Positions 35,570-43,726 of a stretch of DNA of 64,000 bases are shown here, one piece after another. The stretch's first letter is position 1. Every line of letters begins with the position of its first letter. The DNA lies in contig CP070732.1 in NCBI GenBank assembly GCA_020347565.1, positions 1,007,175-1,071,174 on the forward strand, read 5' to 3'. The stretch is from Methanobacteriota archaeon. Its GTDB lineage: Archaea; Thermoplasmatota; Thermoplasmata; UBA10834. The translations under genes were made by a program, and so were the position numbers. The notes under the pieces were generated by a model. That model did not search any database. It was not told the origin of the DNA and saw only the letters and a list, made by a program, of their open reading frames with translations.

Positions 35570-37063
35570 ATGAAGACGGCTCCTCCGATGACTGCGATTG
35601 CGACGGCTGCGCTGATCGTTTCCAGCGTGGTACTTGCGGCATATCTGCTGGGAGCTTTCTCACCGGACGGAATGAGGATAGACGGAGGCTTCGTCATTTC
35701 TGAATCGGCCGACGAGCTCACGATATGGTGTTACAGACCTCACGTTGACCTGTCTCTTGACGACTTCAGCGGGGCAGTGGTGCTTCACAACTGCATCTCG
35801 AGGCCTGAGGTGTCAGGAGCTGCCGATGCGGAGCGTATCGACAACACCTCCTTCCGGTTCCAGGCCCTAGGAGGCAGGGTCGAGGCGACGATCGATCCGC
35901 CTCCGAAGGACGCGTTCGCGTTCGCTGTCATGGGAGACAGCCAAGGACACAACGACATCCTCCGCGCCATGCTATCGGATGTGGGCGGATGCGATTTCGC
36001 CCTCCTGTGCGGGGATCTGACCCCGTCAGGCGCGGCGTCGGAGTTCGCCGCCTTCCAGGAGACCATCAACGCTTCCGTCGTGCCCGTGTACCTCACCGCG
36101 GGAAACCACGACGTGAGGACGGACGGAGGAGATGAGTACCGCAAGAGGTTCGGTCCGGCGGAATACGGCTTCGACTACTGCGGAGTTCGCTTCGCAGTAG
36201 TCGACTCCTCAGACCTGAATGTGACAGCCGAACAGATAGACTGGCTCAGGAGCGAGTTCGACGGAGCCGATAAGAGGGTCATGATGACCCACGCGCCATG
36301 TTACGATCCGTTCGGAGACAGCCACATGCTATGGCCTGACTCCTGTAGTAGACTGCTGGCCTTCATCGACGGCGGTGAAGTGGACGCCGTCCTCAGCGGA
36401 CACATACACGCATTCAACCACACGAATGTGGGGGCAGTCGACCTGATCATCTCGGGCGGGGCAGGGGCGAGCCTCGTTGAGGGCGAGCATCACTACGTGA
36501 AGGTGACGGTGGACGAGTTACACCATCTCGAGTTCGCAAAGTCCGATGTGGCCCTCGAACCTCAATCGACGTCTGCTCTGACAGTCATAGGTCGTGGCGG
36601 GGAGACGCGCAACATCACTTACGAGGTGCTATTCGCGATGGAGAGCTATGAAGGGGCATCCTCATTCGAGAACTACTTAGGTAATATCGGGGGTTTGGGA
36701 TACTACACCGGCGTCGCGGTCAGCGATCTGGTCGGACTTGTGGGCGGCATGGAAACGGATGACTTGCTCAGAGTCACCGCGACGGACGGCTATTACCAGG
36801 ACTTCGGATACCTCAATGTCTATCCAGATGAGGCCTGGCTTGCCCTTCAGGGCATCATGCTGATAGCGCTCACTATGGACTCTCAGCCGCTGCCTGATTG
36901 GGAAGATGGCCCGAAGCTGATCATGCTCGCCCCGGACGGCTTGTACGACAACACGGACTGCGAAGCGACGTCCTATGATGGGCAGGGCTATCACATCTAT
37001 CCTTCGGCAGGGGCGCGGTGGGTGAAGAATACTGCCACCATACAGGTGATGCCTTGCGAATGA
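35570..37063 (+). CDS. Exported metallophosphoesterase with C-terminal Moco-fold domain
   Basis: About 497 residues. An N-terminal anchor or signal (MTAIATAALIVSSVVLAAYLLG), then a calcineurin-like phosphoesterase domain (about 100-320) with every metal motif: GDSQGHND, CGDLT, AGNHD, THAP and SGHIHAFNH. The last about 160 residues (SALTVIGRGGETRNITYEVL to VKNTATIQVMP) are a Moco-fold domain closest to the first repeat of the gene before it. The catalytic domain should lie outside the membrane, perhaps removing a phosphate from the transported compound before uptake. ATG 35570 follows the previous stop by 4 bases with GAAGAG in front. The substrate is unknown. Confidence 0.85.
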   Translation: MKTAPPMTAIATAALIVSSVVLAAYLLGAFSPDGMRIDGGFVISESADELTIWCYRPHVDLSLDDFSGAVVLHNCISRPEVSGAADAERIDNTSFRFQALGGRVEATIDPPPKDAFAFAVMGDSQGHNDILRAMLSDVGGCDFALLCGDLTPSGAASEFAAFQETINASVVPVYLTAGNHDVRTDGGDEYRKRFGPAEYGFDYCGVRFAVVDSSDLNVTAEQIDWLRSEFDGADKRVMMTHAPCYDPFGDSHMLWPDSCSRLLAFIDGGEVDAVLSGHIHAFNHTNVGAVDLIISGGAGASLVEGEHHYVKVTVDELHHLEFAKSDVALEPQSTSALTVIGRGGETRNITYEVLFAMESYEGASSFENYLGNIGGLGYYTGVAVSDLVGLVGGMETDDLLRVTATDGYYQDFGYLNVYPDEAWLALQGIMLIALTMDSQPLPDWEDGPKLIMLAPDGLYDNTDCEATSYDGQGYHIYPSAGARWVKNTATIQVMPCE

Positions 37064-38142
37064 GGGGCAGGTGGCGGCTGTCCACTAAGGATCTAGTCAC
37101 GATAGCGCTTCTGTCCGCACTCGGGGGCGTGCTCTCGACATACATAGGCTATCTCGGCAACCTGATGAACCACGTTGTGGGCGTGCCATTCGGTGCAGGG
37201 CAGTTCATGGCCGGCCTGCACGTCCTCTGGATCATGTTGGCCATCGGCCTGACAAGGAGGAAGGGCGCGGGTACAGTGACCGGCCTGGTCAAGGGGATAG
37301 TCGAGCTATTCTCGGGCAGCACGCACGGGATAGTGATAGTGCTGGTTTCGTGCTTTCAGGGCGTCGTAGCGGACGCCGTCATGTTCAGCAACAAGGCAAA
37401 GGAGGAGAAGGGCTACACAACCTACGCCGTCGCAGGAGGATTGTCGGCCGCGACGAATGTGATCGTCTTTCAGGCGCTCTTCTTCTCCGGCGTGCCTTGG
37501 CTGCTAATACTGATGCTCTGCATGCTTGCATTCGCCTCAGGGATGATATTCGCCGGATGGCTCTCAATCGAGATGCTCTCGGCCGTTGAACGAATCGGCA
37601 TCCTCGGTGGATCCGAGGAGATAATGGTCGACGGCGAGGGCGGCGATGCGGAGCACGTATATCGAGAGCGAATCAGGTCCGAGAAACGCCGGCGGGCTTC
37701 GCTCGCGATCGTTGGTTCGTTTCTGGCCGTGTTCTCCGCAGGCGCCATCTACTACTTCGCGTTCGTTTTCGTCCTCCCCGGTGGCGATTCCATCTCGGTG
37801 GAGGGCGATGTGGCCAACGCTTACGACTTCTTCTACGAAGACTTCGCCGAGCATGAGAGAACGGTGAATGCGGAACTCATAGGCTCCGTCACTCACGTCG
37901 CCCCAATGGACTACACCGGCGTCCCGTTGGCCTTGATCATCGCCGAGGCGCAGCCAGCCGCGAACGCGACGGAGGTCGTCGTCACGGGGAGCGACGGCTA
38001 CTACGCGACCTTCGCGCTGGAAGACATTCTAACCGACGAAGACATGCTGATCGGGCTCGACGGCGACTCCTTCAGGCTGATAGCTGCGGGATACGAAGGA
38101 GCATACTGGATCGACCTCGTCGTATCGATAGAGGTGAGATAG
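37060..38142 (+). CDS. ECF-type S component (YkoE-like) with exported Moco-fold tail
   Basis: About 360 residues. Residues 9-190 hold five to six transmembrane helices of an energy-coupling-factor substrate-binding protein; TKDLVTIALLSALGGVLSTYIGYLGNLMN and VKGIVELFSGSTHGIVIVLVSCFQGVVAD resemble the thiamine-precursor S component YkoE. A further helix (ASLAIVGSFLAVFSAGAIYYFAF) leads to an exported tail (from about 250) that has the same Moco-like fold, with YTGVPLALII, GSDGYYATFALEDIL and WIDLVVSIEV. The fusion of an S component with this domain is unusual. ATG 37060 overlaps the previous stop by 4 bases. The substrate is unproven; thiamine pieces are one possibility. Confidence 0.8.
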   Translation: MRGRWRLSTKDLVTIALLSALGGVLSTYIGYLGNLMNHVVGVPFGAGQFMAGLHVLWIMLAIGLTRRKGAGTVTGLVKGIVELFSGSTHGIVIVLVSCFQGVVADAVMFSNKAKEEKGYTTYAVAGGLSAATNVIVFQALFFSGVPWLLILMLCMLAFASGMIFAGWLSIEMLSAVERIGILGGSEEIMVDGEGGDAEHVYRERIRSEKRRRASLAIVGSFLAVFSAGAIYYFAFVFVLPGGDSISVEGDVANAYDFFYEDFAEHERTVNAELIGSVTHVAPMDYTGVPLALIIAEAQPAANATEVVVTGSDGYYATFALEDILTDEDMLIGLDGDSFRLIAAGYEGAYWIDLVVSIEVR

Positions 38143-39609
38143 ATGCTCGAGGTAGAGGACCTGACTGTGAGGTATCGAGGCAGATCTAAGCCCGCGGTCC
38201 GCAGCCTGAGCTTCGAGACGAAGGACCGTGAGTTCATACTCCTGGCAGGGAACAGCGCCTCAGGGAAGTCGACGGCTATGCAGGTCGTTTGCGGGTTCAT
38301 ACCCCACATCATACCGGCCGAAGTCGACGGGGCGGTTCGGCTCGATGGCAAGGAGTACAGCGACCCTGCAGAGGTCGCGGGCGTTGCCTGCATGGTCCAA
38401 CAGGACCCTGAAACCCAGTTCTGCACTGAGACGGTCGAGGAGGAAGTGGCATTCGGCCCTGAGAACCTCAGATACCCGAGGGGAGAGATCGCTTCGAGCG
38501 TAGACCATGCCCTCGCGGCTGTGAAGGCGAGCCACCTCATCGACCGCAGGTTATCCACGCTCTCAGGCGGTGAGAAGCAGAAGGTGGCCATCGCATCGGT
38601 CCTCTCAGTCAACCCCAGGCTGCTGATTCTGGACGAGCCGACTGCAAGCCTTGACCCCAGATCTGTTGGCCAGGTGGTCAGAGCGATACGCGCTGCAAAG
38701 GCAGTACGAGACATCACCGTCATAGTAGTCGAGCACCGAGTTCGAGACTTCATCGATATGTCCGACAGGCTCATCACGCTTGCAGAAGGTAAACTGGAGC
38801 TCGATTGCAGGCGTGGCGAGGCAGAGTTCCTAGTTGCGCGCGCGAGGGCTCTCGCACCGCTTAAGTACCGTCGCCCTGTACTGGAGATGGGGCAGGCAGC
38901 CATATCGGTCCGAGGGCTCTCACTAGAGATGGAAGGCTGGCAGATACTTGACGGCGTCGACTTGGACATCAGAGAGGGCGCCGTCGTCGCGCTGATGGGA
39001 GAGAACGGCTCGGGAAAGACAACGCTGCTCCGCCACTTCGTGGGGCTCCAGCCAGTCCAGAAGGGAACCATCTCAATCTGCGGGCACACCGTCTCTAGCG
39101 CGCGAAACGTCGACCCGTGGGACATCGGGAGGGACGTCGGGCTGGTATTTCAGAATCCAAATCACCAGTTATTTGAGAACACTGTGGAACGCGAGATGCT
39201 CTTCGCTTCCACCAACTTCTTGACGAAGACGTCGGCGGCCCGTGAGGCCTTGGACAACTTCGAACGGCAAGAGGGGCTCCAGAGATACGTCCACCCGCAC
39301 CGCCTCAGCTTCGGGCAGAAGAGAAGGGTCAACATACTGTCCGCGTATTCGCATGAGCCAAAGGTCCTTCTCCTGGACGAACCGTTCGCTGGTCAGGATC
39401 AGGATAACCAGGAGCGAATCGTTACGGTCATCAGCGACATCCAGAGGAGCGGGCGTACGATAGTCGTTGTCACTCACGACCTGGATTTCGCCAAACAGTA
39501 CTGCACGGACGCTTTGGTCCTCAACGAAGGAAGAGTCGTCGCGTCAGGGCCCGTCGATGCGATCCCGGAAACGGTGTGGAAAAGCCTCAGCGCTGAGGGT
39601 AGAGGATGA
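38143..39609 (+). CDS. ECF transporter ATPase with two fused ABC domains
   Basis: A 488-residue fusion of two ABC ATPases, the YkoD-like form of EcfA-EcfA'. Half 1: Walker A GNSASGKST, signature LSGGEKQ, Walker B LLILDEPTASLD. Half 2: Walker A GENGSGKTT, Q-loop VFQNPNHQLFENTVEREM, degenerate signature LSFGQKRR, Walker B VLLLDEPFAGQD. It energises uptake through the S component encoded before it. The ATG directly follows the previous stop. Confidence 0.94.
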   Translation: MLEVEDLTVRYRGRSKPAVRSLSFETKDREFILLAGNSASGKSTAMQVVCGFIPHIIPAEVDGAVRLDGKEYSDPAEVAGVACMVQQDPETQFCTETVEEEVAFGPENLRYPRGEIASSVDHALAAVKASHLIDRRLSTLSGGEKQKVAIASVLSVNPRLLILDEPTASLDPRSVGQVVRAIRAAKAVRDITVIVVEHRVRDFIDMSDRLITLAEGKLELDCRRGEAEFLVARARALAPLKYRRPVLEMGQAAISVRGLSLEMEGWQILDGVDLDIREGAVVALMGENGSGKTTLLRHFVGLQPVQKGTISICGHTVSSARNVDPWDIGRDVGLVFQNPNHQLFENTVEREMLFASTNFLTKTSAAREALDNFERQEGLQRYVHPHRLSFGQKRRVNILSAYSHEPKVLLLDEPFAGQDQDNQERIVTVISDIQRSGRTIVVVTHDLDFAKQYCTDALVLNEGRVVASGPVDAIPETVWKSLSAEGRG

Positions 39610-40370
39610 CAGAAGCCTATGACAACAGGATGAGAGGCGTCAACCCGCTCGCCAAGCTAGGGATCCTTATCACTCTGTCCGCGCTCGTCCTCCTTCTCGG
39701 CACGCCATTGACGATGCTCCTCATGCTCGTGGCAGTGATTTCGGCCAAGCAGTACTTCGGCACGAAGGGCAGATTCACCAAAGGGGTGATGGGATTCGCC
39801 TTGGCAATCTTCGTGGCGCAGATACTATTCAATCATTCTGGAGACCGATTGGCCTCAGCTTGGATCATAGAGGTGACGAATGGTGGGGTGACGGCCGGTG
39901 TGACCATCGCCGGCAAGTTCCTGTGCCTGATCATGATGTCCTGGATATTCGTCTCGACGACAAGGCCTTCTGAGTTCTCATCGTCATTGGTCAGCTCTGG
40001 CCTGCCGTACAGGTATGCGTATCTCCCGGCGCTCGCAATGCGATTTGTCCCGGTATTCGAAGTGGAGCTCAACTCCGTACGCGAGGCGCAAACGGTTCGT
40101 GGCCTAAGGCTCGACAGGAGCGTGAAAGGGCTTCTTCGCGCTGCAAAATACACGATAGTGCCCATGTTCTTCGTCGCGATGTTCAAGGTCGACTCATTGG
40201 CGGCGTCCATGACAGGGAGGGGATTCGGGTTGCACAAAGACCGCACCGACTTGCATCCTGTCAAGACGAGTCCCTGGGACATCGCGGCGGTTGTGGCGAC
40301 GATCGCCGTGGCGATCGTCCTGTTTCAGATAGACCGGTGTGTCGAGGTTCCAGCACTGCTGTCCGCCTGA
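39606..40370 (+). CDS. ECF transporter T component
   Basis: A 254-residue membrane protein with about five helices and the EcfT coupling-helix signatures AMRFVPVFEVELNSVREAQTVRGL and LAASMTGRGFGLHKDRT (two A-x-x-x-RG-type motifs). It links the S component to the ATPase. The ATG overlaps the ATPase stop by 4 bases, and it ends the five-gene operon. Its tail overlaps the kinase-like gene on the other strand by 46 bases. Confidence 0.92.
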   Translation: MTEAYDNRMRGVNPLAKLGILITLSALVLLLGTPLTMLLMLVAVISAKQYFGTKGRFTKGVMGFALAIFVAQILFNHSGDRLASAWIIEVTNGGVTAGVTIAGKFLCLIMMSWIFVSTTRPSEFSSSLVSSGLPYRYAYLPALAMRFVPVFEVELNSVREAQTVRGLRLDRSVKGLLRAAKYTIVPMFFVAMFKVDSLAASMTGRGFGLHKDRTDLHPVKTSPWDIAAVVATIAVAIVLFQIDRCVEVPALLSA

Positions 40371-41095
40371 AAGAGGCCCGTCCGATCCATACTGTCGGCC
40401 ATGTCAAGCATGGCCGCCGCGTCGGACCTGTATGATGCGTAGTACCTGAGGGCCTTGGCAGTCGCGCTGCCGAGTTCGTCCGACCTGTCCGAATCCGTGG
40501 CGGAGAAGTACGTTCTGGCCAGTGTACAGCAGAAGTCGAACTTCTCCTGCGTGAACATCGGGTGCATGCTGAGTACGCTCGAGCACACCTGCCCCACGTC
40601 GTCCAGGACATCGGCCGGCGATGACTCCTCGAAATCCACGCCGAATACCTCGTCGCCACAGACGAGGAAGTTGCGCGCATTGGAATCTCCCCGCGTCGTT
40701 CCGCCCCCAAAAGCCTCGTGGAATCTGGCAAGCCATTCACCGACGGCCGATGCCGTCGATTCCAGCTTGTGCTTGTCTTCAGGTACTGTAACGGCACCGT
40801 CCAGCCAGAGACTGTCTAGAAGATCGGCAAGAGTGGCTCCCTCGACGAATTCCATCAGGACGGTGTTCTCTCGAAGCTCCACCGGAGCGGGCGCGGCCAC
40901 CCCGCTCGCCTGGCACTCTTCGAGGACGGAGTACTCCTTCTTCGCCAGGCTGCTCCTCCCAGAGCCGTAGGCCTTGACGACGACGATCCTTCCGAGGAAG
41001 ACGCTCTTGAAGACTGTGTTCTTCCTGCTGAAGAAGTTGCCGCCAATCCTTCTGCGTTCGAGGTCGTTCAGCTCGACCCGGTGGACTTCTGCCAT
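40325..41095 (-). CDS. Bud32/RIO-like small-molecule or protein kinase
   Basis: A 256-residue kinase-fold protein: VVVKAYG (ATP-binding Lys), KKEYSVLEEC (Glu), VLMEFVEGATLADLL (hinge), TTRGDSNARNFLV (catalytic Asp and Asn in a diverged HRD-x-x-x-x-N motif), VFGVDFEESS (metal-binding Asp). The pattern is nearest Bud32 but diverged. The true Kae1 partner Bud32 is not evident here, so I would not assign it to the tRNA t6A complex. ATG 41095 (MAEVHRVELNDL) is chosen over the longer open frame; TATA-like AAATATTA on this strand lies near 41147. Its 3' end overlaps the EcfT gene. Confidence 0.75.
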   Translation of the reverse strand: MAEVHRVELNDLERRRIGGNFFSRKNTVFKSVFLGRIVVVKAYGSGRSSLAKKEYSVLEECQASGVAAPAPVELRENTVLMEFVEGATLADLLDSLWLDGAVTVPEDKHKLESTASAVGEWLARFHEAFGGGTTRGDSNARNFLVCGDEVFGVDFEESSPADVLDDVGQVCSSVLSMHPMFTQEKFDFCCTLARTYFSATDSDRSDELGSATAKALRYYASYRSDAAAMLDMADSMDRTGLFQADSSAGTSTHRSI

Positions 41096-41267
41096 ATTCG
41101 GTCCACAACCTACCCTTCGCAGTATATGAATGTTGGTAGATAATATTTGATATGAGCCTCCTCTCAGCATGGTGGTCAGTAGGGCGAAAGCCCCGTGTTC
41201 CGAAAGGAGTCATAGGCGGCCAAAAGCGTTAAGTCGGAAGCGCATGTTCTCCTGTCTGTAACTTCAG

Positions 41268-42833
41268 TTGTCGGTGATCAGTTTGAATGGTCGAACCAGA
41301 AGCTTCCGGACGGTCTCAAGAGTGCTGCCTGCAGCCTGCCTGATGCTGTTGCTGACGCTCTCGGCATTTGGAGGCGGCGCACAGACGGGATTCGTGCAAG
41401 TGCTCTCCGTCGACAACTACCAGAAGGAGGTGAAAGCTGGAGAGAGCGCGACCTACAACTGGACCCTGCGCAACATAGACTCCGGCGCCGAGCTCAGGAT
41501 CGTCGTCGACGCGAGCGTAAGCGGCAGAGGATGGGCTTGCAGCGCCAATCAATCGGAGATCATGCTTGCGCCAGACGGCCTCGACATGGTGATGGTGACC
41601 GTGACGGCTCCGCTTGAGTCCGGCTCGGTAGAGTCTAACCTGACAGTTACGCTGAGCATATATCAGGATGCATTCCTGATAGAGGTGACGTCTGTCGGGG
41701 CCGAGACGGTCATAATCGGTGCCTTCGCCAGCGCCAATAAGGTGCTGGGAGGTACTTTTCTAGAATTCGATAACCCATTGCCGTCTCCGCTCGACAACGA
41801 ATGGGGAGTGTTCATCCTAGACGTTGTCATCTGGTTAGCTATAGCATACCTCATAGCGTATCTGATGAACGTCGTCGCGTGGGCATTCACCCGGAAGACC
41901 TCTTCGATGCTGGACGACATCATCCTCGGCATTATCAGGACGCCGACGCTGGTGCTCGTGTTCGTTTATGGCGTCGTCCATTCGATGGACGCGCTCCATA
42001 TGCACATCCCGACCGACCTGCGCTCGTCCATCATCTCCATCTACGGCGTTGTCGTCGTTCTGGTCATCTTCTACCTCGCCTACAAGCTGTTCAAAAGGAT
42101 TCTCGTCTACTACGGCAAGATCATAGCCAAGAAGACGGCGAGCAAGATCGACGACGTGCTCATACCCGTCGTGGAGAAGCTGGGCGTCGTCGTGATAGCC
42201 TTCGCCGCCTTCGCATACGCTCTGGGAGCACTGGATGTCGACCTGACCATGTTCGTCGCAGGAGGCGTGGTAATCTCCATGGTTCTCGCCTTCGCCGCGC
42301 AGGAGACGATCTCGAACTTCCTCAGCGGCATATTCCTGCTGTTGGACCGTCCGTTCACCGAAGGAGACATGATCATACTGAGCGACGGCGACTGGTGTGA
42401 GGTCCGGCGGATAGGCATGAGGACGACTCGGCTGTACAGGTACGCCGACGCATCGATAGTATCCATGCCCAACAACAGCCTGGTGAACGAGAAGATTGTC
42501 CGGATGACTAACGTGGCCGATCCCGGAAGGGTCGACTGCAACGTAGGGGTCGCCTACGGATCGGACCCGAGCGTCGTTCGCGAAACTATCATGAAAGCGA
42601 TCGGGGACAACCCGCACGCGTTGCTCACGGACGATAACAGGCAGCCCATCATTATATTCCAGGACATGGGGGATTCGGCCCTCGTGTTCAAGGTGATAAT
42701 GTGGATCAACGACCGCAGCAAGAGGATAGCGGCCAGGGACAAACTCGTGGAGGAGATCTACAGGAAGCTCAACGAGGCGGGGATTGAGATACCGTTCCCG
42801 CAGAGGGTGGTTTACCTCAAGAAGGACGGATAG
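41268..42833 (+). CDS. MscS family mechanosensitive channel with beta-rich outer domain
   Basis: About 520 residues. A signal-like N-terminus, an outer NEW3-type beta domain (about 40-165, GESATYNWTLRNIDSGAELRI), four to five membrane helices (about 178-350), then the MscS pore helix and beta domain: AGGVVISMVLAFAAQETISNFLSGIFLLLDRPFTEGDMI, RTTRLYRYADASIVSMPNNSLVNEKIVRMT. The channel relieves osmotic stress. The start is uncertain: TTG 41268, GTG 41274 and TTG 41283 are all possible. The small CBS gene follows after 49 bases and may regulate it. Confidence 0.92.
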   Translation: MSVISLNGRTRSFRTVSRVLPAACLMLLLTLSAFGGGAQTGFVQVLSVDNYQKEVKAGESATYNWTLRNIDSGAELRIVVDASVSGRGWACSANQSEIMLAPDGLDMVMVTVTAPLESGSVESNLTVTLSIYQDAFLIEVTSVGAETVIIGAFASANKVLGGTFLEFDNPLPSPLDNEWGVFILDVVIWLAIAYLIAYLMNVVAWAFTRKTSSMLDDIILGIIRTPTLVLVFVYGVVHSMDALHMHIPTDLRSSIISIYGVVVVLVIFYLAYKLFKRILVYYGKIIAKKTASKIDDVLIPVVEKLGVVVIAFAAFAYALGALDVDLTMFVAGGVVISMVLAFAAQETISNFLSGIFLLLDRPFTEGDMIILSDGDWCEVRRIGMRTTRLYRYADASIVSMPNNSLVNEKIVRMTNVADPGRVDCNVGVAYGSDPSVVRETIMKAIGDNPHALLTDDNRQPIIIFQDMGDSALVFKVIMWINDRSKRIAARDKLVEEIYRKLNEAGIEIPFPQRVVYLKKDG

Positions 42834-42882
42834 AATGCAGCCCAGAGGTCACGAATGACGTGTGGAACTGGAGGAGACTGGC

Positions 42883-43353
42883 ATGGTGGATGACAAGCCT
42901 ATCAGCGATATCCGCGTTTCGGATGTCATAGCCGAGGTTGGGAAGACGACGAAGGCCGCCACGGTTCGAAAGGACGCGACTCTTCGAGAGGCCGTCGAGG
43001 CGATGGTCGAGGACAGCGAGACCAGGAAGGTGTATGTGCTCGACGATCAGAACAAGCTCGTTGGAACGATAACTCTGGAGACGTTGCTCAGACACGCCGG
43101 CTACAGGCTCGGCGTCAGGAAGGTCGGGATGACCTCATTCCTCCGAATGCTGGCTGAGATCTCCGATGATAAGGTCACGGATGTGATGAACAAGCCTATC
43201 AGTGTACTCCATAACGAGATGATCGTCAACGTCACGAGGCTGATGGTGGAGAACCATCTGAACGACCTGCCGATTGTGGACGCGGAGAACAAGGTCATGG
43301 GGGAGCTGAACGGGCTCGACATACTCAAGTCCAGCATGAAACACTGGAACTGA
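42883..43353 (+). CDS. Protein with two CBS domains
   Basis: A 156-residue protein with a CBS pair: AATVRKDATLREAVEAMVEDSETRKVYVLDDQNKLVGTITLETLLRH and ISVLHNEMIVNVTRLMVENHLNDLPIVDAENKVMGELNGLDIL. CBS pairs bind adenine nucleotides or ions and control partner proteins. ATG 42883 has GGAGGAG 8 bases ahead; GTG 42862 is less likely. It probably shares a transcript with the MscS channel and may tune it by nucleotide level. Confidence 0.93.
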   Translation: MVDDKPISDIRVSDVIAEVGKTTKAATVRKDATLREAVEAMVEDSETRKVYVLDDQNKLVGTITLETLLRHAGYRLGVRKVGMTSFLRMLAEISDDKVTDVMNKPISVLHNEMIVNVTRLMVENHLNDLPIVDAENKVMGELNGLDILKSSMKHWN

Positions 43354-43360
43354 AGGCCCG

Positions 43361-43711
43361 TCAGTGTGGTCCGAGCACGCGGCTGTCCACGGGGAGGACA
43401 GCCACGTCGAACTTGGTCAGTTCGCGTTCCATTCCGCATACGTACTCCGGACCCATAGGCGTATCCGATTTCTCCCAGTCCTGCACGGTCCTCGCGACGA
43501 CGACGAAGTCGGGCTCCGTCTGAGCGAGCACGTCCCCGAAGTTCATGGCCGTCACATGCGACACGACGTCGACCTTTTCGATCATGCCATTCAGTACTGC
43601 TTCCGGGCGGTCACGCCTTTCGGCGACGACGATCTCGACTCCGGGTATCTTCTTCAGCTGTCCTATCACCTGAGCACCGAGCTTCTCAGCACCTATCACC
43701 AACACCCTCAT
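43361..43711 (-). CDS. Small TrkA-N-like nucleotide-binding protein
   Basis: A 116-residue protein starting MRVLVIGAEKLGAQVIGQL, the Rossmann dinucleotide-binding pattern (GxGxxG-like) of TrkA-N domains, but with no C-terminal TrkA-C domain. It starts 16 bases after the stop of the SLC13 transporter, so it could be a regulatory subunit. ATG 43711 has GGTGA 5 bases in front; the upstream ATG at 43726 is weaker. Confidence 0.75.
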   Translation of the reverse strand: MRVLVIGAEKLGAQVIGQLKKIPGVEIVVAERRDRPEAVLNGMIEKVDVVSHVTAMNFGDVLAQTEPDFVVVARTVQDWEKSDTPMGPEYVCGMERELTKFDVAVLPVDSRVLGPH

Positions 43712-43726
43712 CCACTCACCATCCAA

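Noticed and set aside
40325..41095. Bud32 of the Kae1 tRNA-modification complex
   Set aside because: The catalytic and metal motifs are diverged from Bud32 and no Kae1 gene is adjacent, so I kept only a kinase-fold label.
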